A stretch of DNA of 64,000 nt from Clostridiales bacterium (lineage in GTDB: Bacteria; Bacillota; Clostridia; Christensenellales; Borkfalkiaceae), in assembly GCA_015055615.1 (NCBI GenBank), contig SVHT01000001.1, forward strand, positions 124,001-188,000, written 5' to 3'. The notes beneath the pieces were generated by a model. That model was not told the DNA's origin. It made no database searches and saw only the letters and a list, made by a program, of their open reading frames with translations. Positions 33,494 to 40,525 of this stretch are shown one piece after another. The position numbers were made by a program, and so were the translations under genes. Numbering within the stretch: position 1 is the first letter of the stretch; each line of letters begins with the position of its first letter.

Positions 33494-33566
33494 GGCAGGG
33501 GCTATAAGAATTGAACTCATCTCATTGGTTTTGGAGACCAAGGCACAACCACTATACCAAACCCCT
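33493..33566 (-). tRNA. trnW: tRNA-Trp (anticodon CCA)
   Basis: The - strand folds into a cloverleaf: acceptor AGGGGTT/AGCCCCT, D-arm with AGTGGTT loop, anticodon stem TTGGT/ACCAA with loop CTCCAAA (anticodon CCA), T-arm ATGAG-TTCAATT-CTTAT, discriminator G and an encoded CCA end. The anticodon reads UGG. The single-gene transcription unit has its own consensus promoter and terminator. Confidence 0.95.
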
Positions 33567-33579
33567 AAACAACGAGCCT

Positions 33580-33608
33580 ATTATATAACAAAAAAAAGAG
33601 TTTGTCAA
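33580..33608 (-). promoter_or_regulatory. Promoter of tRNA-Trp
   Basis: On the - strand, perfect TTGACA-17 bp-TATAAT ends 14 bp before the mature tRNA 5' end. Confidence 0.9.
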
Positions 33609-33672
33609 TTGTTTTTGCGCGTATAGCGTGGAAAATTTCGCAAAGATAACAAATATTTTCAGGCAGAGAATT

Positions 33673-34170
33673 ATGATCGAGAAGAAACGTGTAACTTTAT
33701 ATACCGACGGCGCGTGTTCGGGGAATCCTGGGCTGGGCGGTTACGGTGGAATCTTAATTTACGGCGACGTAAAAAGGGAATACAGCGGATCCGAAAAACA
33801 AACCACCAATAATCGTATGGAGTTAATGGCGGTTATCGTGGGGTTAAAACGCCTGAAATATCCCTGTGCGGTGGACGTGTACAGCGATTCGGCGTACACG
33901 GTCAACGCATATCTCAACGGTTGGATATACGGTTGGAAGAAAAACGGTTGGAAAAAAGCGGATAAGAAGGCGGTACAAAACGTGGATTTGTGGGAAGAAT
34001 TGTATGCGCTTACGCAAACACACGAGGTCACCTTTCATAAGGTGGCGGGGCATGCTGATAACGAGCTGAATAATCGCTGCGACGAATTGGCGCGCGGCGC
34101 GATTACGGAACTTAGAAAAACCTTGCCCCCCGAAGAGCTGTTAGAATCGGACCATACCGATGACGAATAA
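33673..34170 (+). CDS. rnhA: Ribonuclease HI
   Basis: 165 residues. Active-site residues are in place: Asp in YTDGACSGNPG, Glu in NNRMELMAV, Asp in VYSDSAYTV and the C-terminal Asp in VAGHADNELNNRCDELA. It cleaves RNA in RNA-DNA hybrids, removing primers and R-loops. The basic stretch GWKKNGWKKADKK is the handle region of E. coli-type RNase HI. The ATG at 33673 is chosen because the core begins right after it; the track extends to a GTG at 33628 without support. Confidence 0.93.
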   Translation: MIEKKRVTLYTDGACSGNPGLGGYGGILIYGDVKREYSGSEKQTTNNRMELMAVIVGLKRLKYPCAVDVYSDSAYTVNAYLNGWIYGWKKNGWKKADKKAVQNVDLWEELYALTQTHEVTFHKVAGHADNELNNRCDELARGAITELRKTLPPEELLESDHTDDE

Positions 34171-34230
34171 AAACAAACCTTTGGGCAATACTATATAGAA
34201 CGAATACGTTTAATATATAGTAGGGGAACA

Positions 34231-35151
34231 ATGGCGAAAATAGAGAGCGAAAACAAAGACAGAGAAAAGAGCCGCGTGCTTTTTTGCTCCGTCTTTTTTC
34301 TTTTGTCCTTAGCGTGTATCGTGTTTGGCGTACTATTAATTGCGGAATATCACGTCGAATGTTCACGCTTTTTGTTTTGGACCATATTATTCACCGTACT
34401 CATTTGTATTGGGTATCTTTTTTCCGTGCGGTTTGTGATACGAAGAAAAGAAACGTTGGCAAAAACGCTGTTAAGCTTGTATATTTTTGCCCTTTTCGTC
34501 TTGATATTACTATATATATTGAAAAGGACGGGTTTCTTTGCCGTTTTGCGCGATGAAAAACTTCTTCAAGCCTATCTGCAAGGGGCGGGGGTGTGGATGC
34601 CGCTGCTCTATATACTCTTGCAATTTTTGCAGGTGGTTATTTTGCCAATTCCAAGCATTGTAAGTACGATTGCAGGAATAGCGCTTTTTGGCGCTTTAAA
34701 AACGCTAATTTACAGTTTGATTGGGATAATGCTCGGTTCGTTTTTGGCGTTTTATATTGGGCGAAAATTGGGGAATAAAGCGGTTTCTTGGATGGTAGGC
34801 GCAGAAACGTTAAAAAAGTGGCAACGTAAATTAAAAGGCAAGGATAATCTCTTTTTATCGTTAATGTTTCTTTTACCCTTATTTCCCGACGATATTTTAT
34901 GCTTTTTGGCGGGACTTTCCACAATGTCTTGGGGATATTTCTCGGTAATTATTATAATATCACGCGTTTTAGCGCTCTCACTTACCTGTTTTTCGATAGA
35001 TTTTATACCGTTTAATACTTGGTGGGGGATTACGCTTTGGTGTGTTTTTGTGGCTTTGTTGACGACGTTATTTATAATCGTCTATAAAAATTTGGATAAA
35101 ATCCAGAAAAAAATTAATGATATCAAAGCAAAGCGACGCGCAAGAAAATAG
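34231..35151 (+). CDS. VTT-domain (TVP38/TMEM64, DedA-like) membrane protein
   Basis: 306 residues, about seven membrane segments. After two or three N-terminal helices comes the VTT domain: VVILPIPSIVSTIAGIALFG, then GSFLAFYIGRKLGNKAV and FLLPLFPDDILCFLAGLSTMSW. DedA/VTT proteins are linked to lipid scrambling and flipping (undecaprenyl phosphate, phosphatidylethanolamine) in known cases. It ends with a Lys/Arg-rich tail. Substrate not inferable; no operon partner. Confidence 0.82.
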   Translation: MAKIESENKDREKSRVLFCSVFFLLSLACIVFGVLLIAEYHVECSRFLFWTILFTVLICIGYLFSVRFVIRRKETLAKTLLSLYIFALFVLILLYILKRTGFFAVLRDEKLLQAYLQGAGVWMPLLYILLQFLQVVILPIPSIVSTIAGIALFGALKTLIYSLIGIMLGSFLAFYIGRKLGNKAVSWMVGAETLKKWQRKLKGKDNLFLSLMFLLPLFPDDILCFLAGLSTMSWGYFSVIIIISRVLALSLTCFSIDFIPFNTWWGITLWCVFVALLTTLFIIVYKNLDKIQKKINDIKAKRRARK

Positions 35152-35198
35152 GGTGCGGAAAAATTTTTTAAAATGAAAAATATTTTTTGGTAAAATCC

Positions 35199-35227
35199 TT
35201 GCAATTTACGTGGTTTTACTGTATAAT
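35199..35227 (+). promoter_or_regulatory. Promoter of the sodium-pump decarboxylase operon
   Basis: TTGCAA and TATAAT are 17 bp apart, 84 bp before the first start codon. The adjacent palindrome at 35244-35261 covers the region just downstream of the transcription start. Confidence 0.8.
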
Positions 35228-35243
35228 GTTAATTGGTCGAAAG

Positions 35244-35261
35244 TTGGCAAAATTTTGCCAA
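35244..35261. promoter_or_regulatory. 18-bp perfect palindrome, candidate operator
   Basis: TTGGCAAAATTTTGCCAA is fully self-complementary and starts 17 bp after the -10 box, the place where a repressor would block transcription. No regulator gene is adjacent, so the binding protein is unknown. A small RNA hairpin is the other reading, but there is no T tract. Confidence 0.6.
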
Positions 35262-35310
35262 AAATGAAAAATTTTAGGAAAGAAAGTGAATTTTTCTTGG
35301 AGGATAGAAA

Positions 35311-36684
35311 ATGGATAAAATTCAGTTGCTGCAAGAAAGAAAAATGAAGATTGCCGAGGCGGGTAAGGATATTCGCGCAGATATTGCGGCAATCGTGGAC
35401 GAAGAAAGCTTTGTCGAGCTTTCCGCGTTCAGTTTTTCTAAAAACGAATTTTATGGGGAAAATGCTGAGGGTGAAGGCGTCGTAACCGGCTACGCGACCA
35501 TCGACGGGTATCCCTATTATATCGTTGCGCAGAATTTTAAGGTACTCGACGGCGGTATGTCCAAAGCAAGCTGCGATAAAATCGTAAAATGCTTGGACGT
35601 TGCGGAAAAGAACGCGGTTCCCGTTGTGTATCTTCTCAACACGCACGGCGTTCAGGTCGGCGAAGGCGTTACGGTGCTCGAAGGCTTGGCAAACGTGCTG
35701 ATGAAGGCAACGCAGCTCGACGTAAACGGCGGGGTTTCGCAATACGTGATTGTAAACGGCGAAGTATACGGCGCGGCGGCGATGCTTGCGGCAATTGCTG
35801 ATTTTACATTCTTTGTTAAGAATAAGAGCGTTCTGGCAATCAACAGTCCTTTTGTTTTGTCTGCAAAAGCAGGGAAAAACTTAACAAAGGAAGAAGTCGG
35901 CGGTGCAAAAGCGCTCGATAAGACGGGCGTTGTTTCACTCGAAGTAGAAGACCTTGCGGATGCGCGTGATAAGATTGTTGCGTTGTCCGATATGCTCCGC
36001 GTTGGTATGGTAGACGCAGAATTGAACGAATGCGCGCCTATCTTAAACGAAAGCGTGGCGGTTGAAAACTTGCTTTCGATCTTTGAAAATTATATTGAAA
36101 TCAATGCGAATTACGAACCTGAGATTAAAACGGTCATTGCTAGAATCGGCGGTATCTCGATTGCGGCGGCAATTTTTGACGGCGGCGACAACGGCGTTGA
36201 AATGACGGTTGCAAAAATGGATAAAATGAACGCGTTTGCCTCGCTTGCTAATGCGCACGGTTTGCCTTTTGTTACGTTTACAGATACAAAAGGACTTTGC
36301 CCTTGCGCTTGCGCAAACAACAGCCGTTTGTTGAAAGCGACGGCGGAATATCTTGAAAATTTCAATTATATTACTGCGCCGAAGATTTCGGTTGTGTATA
36401 AAAAGGCAATCGGTCTTGGGTATTCGCTGTTTGCGTCCAAATCCGTTGGGTTTGATTATACCTGCGCGTTTGCAAACGCAAAAATTGCACTCTTTGACAG
36501 CGTACAGGGTGCGCAGATTGAGCTTGGCAACGAAAAAGCGGACAAAGCAGCGCTTGTGGCAAAGTATGCGGACGAAAATTCCGACCCGATCAATGCGGCA
36601 AAAGACGGCTATATCGACGCGATTATCGAACCGCAGTTCGTTAAACAATATTTGATTTCTTCCTTGCAGATGTTGGCAAGGTAA
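35311..36684 (+). CDS. Divergent acyl-CoA carboxyltransferase-like protein (MmdA/PccB fold)
   Basis: 457 residues against about 510 for MmdA/PccB. Both crotonase-like halves align by pattern (ELSAFSF ... ADFTFFVKN ... EEVGGAKALDKTGVVS ... FVTFTDTKG ... KKAIGLGYSLFASK). But key glycine motifs are changed: the usual SGGARxQEG is THGVQVGEG, PCAGGAVY becomes VYGAAAM, and KAYGGAY becomes KAIGLGY. These build the oxyanion holes and CoA pocket, so ordinary methylmalonyl-CoA carboxyltransfer is doubtful. It heads the oadG-BCCP-oadB-oadA operon and may have a changed substrate or a structural role. Confidence 0.75.
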   Translation: MDKIQLLQERKMKIAEAGKDIRADIAAIVDEESFVELSAFSFSKNEFYGENAEGEGVVTGYATIDGYPYYIVAQNFKVLDGGMSKASCDKIVKCLDVAEKNAVPVVYLLNTHGVQVGEGVTVLEGLANVLMKATQLDVNGGVSQYVIVNGEVYGAAAMLAAIADFTFFVKNKSVLAINSPFVLSAKAGKNLTKEEVGGAKALDKTGVVSLEVEDLADARDKIVALSDMLRVGMVDAELNECAPILNESVAVENLLSIFENYIEINANYEPEIKTVIARIGGISIAAAIFDGGDNGVEMTVAKMDKMNAFASLANAHGLPFVTFTDTKGLCPCACANNSRLLKATAEYLENFNYITAPKISVVYKKAIGLGYSLFASKSVGFDYTCAFANAKIALFDSVQGAQIELGNEKADKAALVAKYADENSDPINAAKDGYIDAIIEPQFVKQYLISSLQMLAR

Positions 36685-36694
36685 GGGGGCGCGT

Positions 36695-37039
36695 ATGACG
36701 TTAAATTTATTAGCAGGCGCGGCAGATAAAACCCGTGAATTTAGCAACGTTGGCGAGGCTGCGTTGTATGCACTTCTCGGTTTCCTCGTTGTTTTTTGCG
36801 GTATCGCGTTTTTGATTTTCGTTGTGTGGATTGTGGGCAAAATTATGTCCCAAGCAACGGGAAAGACGGTGAAGAAACAACCTAAAGAAAAGGTAAAAGA
36901 GGCGCAACCTACACCTAAAATAGATAACGACGAAATCGATGACGAAACGGTGGCGGTTATCACAGCGGCTATTATGGCATATTATCAGCAGAACAATCCG
37001 AAATGTGAATTTACGGTCAAGAGAATTAAGAGAATTTAA
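36695..37039 (+). CDS. oadG: Sodium-pumping decarboxylase gamma subunit (OadG/MmdD-like)
   Basis: 114 residues: one membrane helix (residues 24-50, ALLGFLVVFCGIAFLIFVVW), a Lys/Gln/Pro-rich linker and a C-terminal segment (DETVAVITAAIMAYY). This is the normal OadG layout; the subunit anchors and assembles the alpha and beta parts and may bind zinc. Spacing of about 10 bp on both sides supports the operon. Confidence 0.85.
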   Translation: MTLNLLAGAADKTREFSNVGEAALYALLGFLVVFCGIAFLIFVVWIVGKIMSQATGKTVKKQPKEKVKEAQPTPKIDNDEIDDETVAVITAAIMAYYQQNNPKCEFTVKRIKRI

Positions 37040-37051
37040 GGAGAAAAAATC

Positions 37052-37441
37052 ATGCGTAATTTTGTTATCACGGTAAATGGTAAAACTTATGAAGTAGGCG
37101 TAGAGGAAGTTGGCGCAGTAGCGTCCGCTCCCGTAGTAACGACGGTAAAAGCAGCTCCCGCGGCAACGCCCGTAGCAGCTCCCGTGTCGGCTCCCGCTCC
37201 CGCGGCGCCTAAGGCGGCAGCACCTGCAAACGGTGAAAAGGTTCTTTCTCCGTTCCCCGGTCTTATTAAAAACTTGCTTGTTGCAGAGGGCGCAAGCGTT
37301 AAGAAAGATCAGCCTATTCTCGTGCTCGAAGCAATGAAAATGGACAATGATATCACCGCGCCTTGCGACGGCGTAGTTAGTTTCCAGGTTGTAAAGGGCG
37401 CAAACGTTGAATCGGACGCAGTTTTGGCTGTAATCGGTTAA
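37052..37441 (+). CDS. Biotin carboxyl carrier protein of decarboxylase
   Basis: 129 residues with an Ala/Pro-rich flexible linker (residues 30-65) and a lipoyl/biotinyl domain holding the biotinylation motif LEAMKMDND, Lys being the biotin site. It carries the carboxyl group from the carboxyltransferase to OadB. In Klebsiella OadA this domain is fused to the alpha subunit; here it is a separate gene, as in methylmalonyl-CoA decarboxylase MmdC. Confidence 0.92.
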   Translation: MRNFVITVNGKTYEVGVEEVGAVASAPVVTTVKAAPAATPVAAPVSAPAPAAPKAAAPANGEKVLSPFPGLIKNLLVAEGASVKKDQPILVLEAMKMDNDITAPCDGVVSFQVVKGANVESDAVLAVIG

Positions 37442-37465
37442 GTAATAGAATAAGGAGTTTCTATT

Positions 37466-38887
37466 ATGTTGAATAATTTACTCGCGAATTTCGGGGATAT
37501 GTTTAAAAACTTATGGAATTCGTTGGGCTTTAACAGCGGGTCGTTTGCAAGTACGTGGCCGAACTACGTAATGCTTCTCATTTCGTTCGTGCTTATGTAC
37601 CTTGCAATCGTGAAAAAATTTGAGCCGTTGCTGTTGTTGCCTATCGCGTTCGGTATGTTTTTGATTAATCTTCCCGGCGCATATAACGTTGTTTGGGGCA
37701 CGTATCCCGATGCAAGTACAGTAACCCTTGAAGAGTTTCAAGAAATGAGTATCGTACTTCCCGAAGGTTGGCAGTTTATCGACGGACAGTTATGGACAAT
37801 TCAAAGCGGTGAATTGCAACTTGTTACACAGGAAATGTTTAACGTAGAATTGCAAGCAGGGGGGATTCAGCTACCCGTAGGCGTTTGGTTTAGTGATGGT
37901 ACGCTGTTACGACAGGTTGCCCATACCTATGAAAATGTTCAAAACAAGGGGCTTTTGTGGTATCTCTTCTACGGCGTACAAAACGTTATTTACCCGCCGC
38001 TTATCTTCCTTGGTATTGGCGCGATGACCGACTTTGGTCCGTTGATTTCCAATCCCAAGAGCATGATTATCGGTGCGGCTGCGCAGCTTGGCGTGTTCTT
38101 AACGCTCATTGCGGCTAGTCTTATTGGTTTCAACGTTGCGGCGGCTGCCTCGATTGCGATTATCGGTGGGGCGGACGGTCCTACGGCGATTTACGTTACG
38201 CAAAAAATGTCGGCTTGGTCGATGTTTAACGGAAAATCGATAGATTTGCTTTCGGCGATTGCGGTTGCGGCGTATTCGTATATGGCGCTTATTCCTATTA
38301 TTCAAAAGCCGATTATGCGTTTACTCGTTCCCAAAAAAGAACGTCAAATTAAAATGAAACCGCTCCGTACTGTCAGCAAAGTAGAAAAGATTATTTTCCC
38401 GATTTTGGTTACCCTTGTCGTGGGGATATTGTTGCCCGATGCGGTGCCTTTGCTTGGTATGTTAATGCTTGGTAATTTGCTTAAAGAATGCGGGGTATGC
38501 GACAGACTTTCTTCGCAAGCGCAGAACGGTTTGATGAATACCGTTACGATTTTCTTGGGCGTTTCCGTAGGTTGTAAGGCATACGGTGGTACGTTCTTGC
38601 AGCTTAGTACGCTCGGTATTATCGGGCTTGGGTTGGTTGCGTTTGCGTGTGGTACAATCGGCGGTTTGTTGGTTGCAAGATTGATGTGCAAACTTTCGGG
38701 TGGTAAAATTAACCCGTTGATTGGTAGCGCAGGTGTTTCGGCGGTGCCTATGGCGGCGCGTATTTCCGAGGACGTAGGACGAGAATCAGACCCTAGCAAC
38801 CATTTGTTAATGCACGCAATGGGACCCAACGTAGCGGGGGTTATTGGCTCGGCTATTGCAGCAGGCTTCCTGCTGGCAATCATTTAA
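37466..38887 (+). CDS. oadB: Sodium-pumping decarboxylase beta subunit
   Basis: 473-residue integral membrane protein with about ten helices. The functional core motif IGGADGPTAIYVTQKM contains the Asp known to be essential in OadB; the C-terminal helices include GSAGVSAVPMAARI. It decarboxylates carboxybiotin and exports Na+. Residues 75-150 form a hydrophilic insert (TLEEFQEMSIVLPEG ...), longer than in the classical protein and of unknown function, which makes the protein about 40 residues longer than usual. Confidence 0.93.
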   Translation: MLNNLLANFGDMFKNLWNSLGFNSGSFASTWPNYVMLLISFVLMYLAIVKKFEPLLLLPIAFGMFLINLPGAYNVVWGTYPDASTVTLEEFQEMSIVLPEGWQFIDGQLWTIQSGELQLVTQEMFNVELQAGGIQLPVGVWFSDGTLLRQVAHTYENVQNKGLLWYLFYGVQNVIYPPLIFLGIGAMTDFGPLISNPKSMIIGAAAQLGVFLTLIAASLIGFNVAAAASIAIIGGADGPTAIYVTQKMSAWSMFNGKSIDLLSAIAVAAYSYMALIPIIQKPIMRLLVPKKERQIKMKPLRTVSKVEKIIFPILVTLVVGILLPDAVPLLGMLMLGNLLKECGVCDRLSSQAQNGLMNTVTIFLGVSVGCKAYGGTFLQLSTLGIIGLGLVAFACGTIGGLLVARLMCKLSGGKINPLIGSAGVSAVPMAARISEDVGRESDPSNHLLMHAMGPNVAGVIGSAIAAGFLLAII

Positions 38888-38905
38888 CCTAAGAGGTAAA
38901 AGAGT

Positions 38906-40339
38906 ATGGATATTAAATTTGAAAATAGAAAAGTAATGCTTACCGAAACGATTCTGCGTGACGCGCACCAATCGCAAGCGGCTACGCGTATGAAAATCGA
39001 GGAAATGCTCCCTGTCCTTGAACAGCTCGACGATATCGGTTATTATTCGATTGAGGCGTGGGGCGGGGCAACCTTTGACAGCTGTCTTCGTTTCTTAAAT
39101 GAAGACCCTTGGGAAAGATTGAGAACGTTAAAGGCGCATTTAAAAACGCCTATTCAGATGCTCCTTCGCGGTCAAAACTTGCTTGGTTACCGTCATTATG
39201 CGGACGACGTAGTGGAAAAATTCGTTGCGAAATCCGTTGAAAACGGCGTAGGGGTTATTCGTGTATTCGACGCGTTGAACGATCCTCGTAACTTGGAAGT
39301 TTCCATGAAAGCCATCAAAAAATACGGTGGCGTGTGCGAAGCGACGATTTGTTATACCAGCGCGGTTGTTGACGGTCAAGAAGTTTTCACGGACGACTAT
39401 TTTGTAAAACTTGCAAAGCAGCTTGAAGAACGCGGTGCTGATAATATCTGTTTGAAAGATATGGCAAACTTGCTGTTGCCTTTCCGTGCGTATACCTTGG
39501 TTAGCGCATTAAAGAAAGCCTTAAAACCTACCACAAAATTGCATTTGCATACCCATAATACGACGGGTACAGGCGATATGATGTATCTTATGGCAATTTT
39601 GGCGGGTGTAGATATTGTAGATACGGCGTTGTCGCCTCTCGGTAACGGTACGTCGCAGCCCGCAACCGAACCCTTGGTTGCAACCCTTAAAGGTACGCCG
39701 TACGATACGGGTATTGATATCAACAAATTATTGCCGATTGTAAAACACTTCAAAACAGTAGAAAAACGTCTTAAGGATGAGAAAATCCTCAACGAAAAAT
39801 CGAAAGGAATCGACGTTAATACGCTCTTGTATCAGGTTCCCGGCGGTATGCTTTCCAACCTTATCAATCAGCTTGAAAAGGCGGGTAAAGCGGATAAATT
39901 GATGGAATGTCTTGCTGAAGTTCCTAACGTCAGAAAGGATTGCGGTTATCCGCCTCTGGTTACGCCGTCGTCGCAGATCGTCGGTACGCAGGCGGTTATG
40001 AACGTTGTTATGAATCAGCGCTATAAAATGGTTACCAAAGAAACCAAAGATTTGTTTGCGGGCAAATACGGTACGTTGCCGATGCCCTTAAATGAGGAAG
40101 TAGCGGCGAAAGTCTTAAACGGCGCTGAACGTATTACGTGCAGACCTGCTGACTTGTTACAACCTGAATATGAAGATATCAAAAAGAAAGTTATCGAGCT
40201 TGGCTATTATGAAAAGGAAGAGGACGTACTCTCGTATGCAGTCTTTGAACAAGTTGCCGAGAATTTCTTTAAATGGCGTGAAGCTCAGAAAAACGGTGTA
40301 GATAGAGATCTCGCAAAAACCAATGTCTATCCCGTTTGA
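38906..40339 (+). CDS. oadA: Oxaloacetate decarboxylase alpha / 5S carboxyltransferase subunit
   Basis: 477 residues. TIM-barrel carboxyltransferase: LRDAHQSQAATRM at the N-terminus (metal-binding Asp), CLKDMANLL with the Lys that becomes carbamylated in the family, and LHLHTHNTTG with the two metal His; the C-terminal conserved domain follows. It has no biotinyl domain, which is supplied by the separate carrier gene. It transfers the carboxyl of oxaloacetate to biotin, releasing pyruvate. Pyruvate carboxylase subunit B is the family alternative, but no biotin carboxylase gene is nearby. Confidence 0.92.
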   Translation: MDIKFENRKVMLTETILRDAHQSQAATRMKIEEMLPVLEQLDDIGYYSIEAWGGATFDSCLRFLNEDPWERLRTLKAHLKTPIQMLLRGQNLLGYRHYADDVVEKFVAKSVENGVGVIRVFDALNDPRNLEVSMKAIKKYGGVCEATICYTSAVVDGQEVFTDDYFVKLAKQLEERGADNICLKDMANLLLPFRAYTLVSALKKALKPTTKLHLHTHNTTGTGDMMYLMAILAGVDIVDTALSPLGNGTSQPATEPLVATLKGTPYDTGIDINKLLPIVKHFKTVEKRLKDEKILNEKSKGIDVNTLLYQVPGGMLSNLINQLEKAGKADKLMECLAEVPNVRKDCGYPPLVTPSSQIVGTQAVMNVVMNQRYKMVTKETKDLFAGKYGTLPMPLNEEVAAKVLNGAERITCRPADLLQPEYEDIKKKVIELGYYEKEEDVLSYAVFEQVAENFFKWREAQKNGVDRDLAKTNVYPV

Positions 40340-40347
40340 TAAAAAGC

Positions 40348-40372
40348 GATTGTGAAACAATATTTGTGAAAC
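40348..40372 (+). repeat. 25-bp direct repeat, copy 1
   Basis: GATTGTGAAACAATATTTGTGAAAC matches a second copy at 40469-40493 in 23 of 25 positions. Each copy contains two TTGTGAAAC units. The copies bracket the terminator after oadA. Confidence 0.75.
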
Positions 40373-40376
40373 GTGG

Positions 40377-40412
40377 TTACGCAACCGATTTATTTCGGTT
40401 GCGTAATTTTAA
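40377..40412 (+). terminator. Rho-independent terminator after oadA
   Basis: An 11-bp stem TTACGCAACCG/CGGTTGCGTAA with 8-nt loop is followed by TTTTAAA. Confidence 0.88.
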
Positions 40413-40468
40413 ATCAAAAATATTTTATCCGTGATAAAAGTCTTGCTTTAACATATGAAAATATGGTC

Positions 40469-40493
40469 AATTGTGAAACAATAATTGTGAAAC
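40469..40493 (+). repeat. 25-bp direct repeat, copy 2
   Basis: Second copy of the unit at 40348-40372, upstream of the flavoprotein gene. TTGTGAA resembles a Rex half-site, but the Rex inverted-repeat partner TTCACAA is missing. Confidence 0.72.
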
Positions 40494-40525
40494 AAAAATA
40501 TTTATAAAATAATGCAGGGGAATGG

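Noticed and set aside
35244-35261. Transcription terminator in the decarboxylase leader
   Set aside because: Stem is short, AT-rich in the centre, without loop and without a T tract; operator is a better reading.
40348-40493. CRISPR-like array
   Set aside because: Only two copies, 96 bp of unrelated sequence with a terminator between them, and no cas genes.
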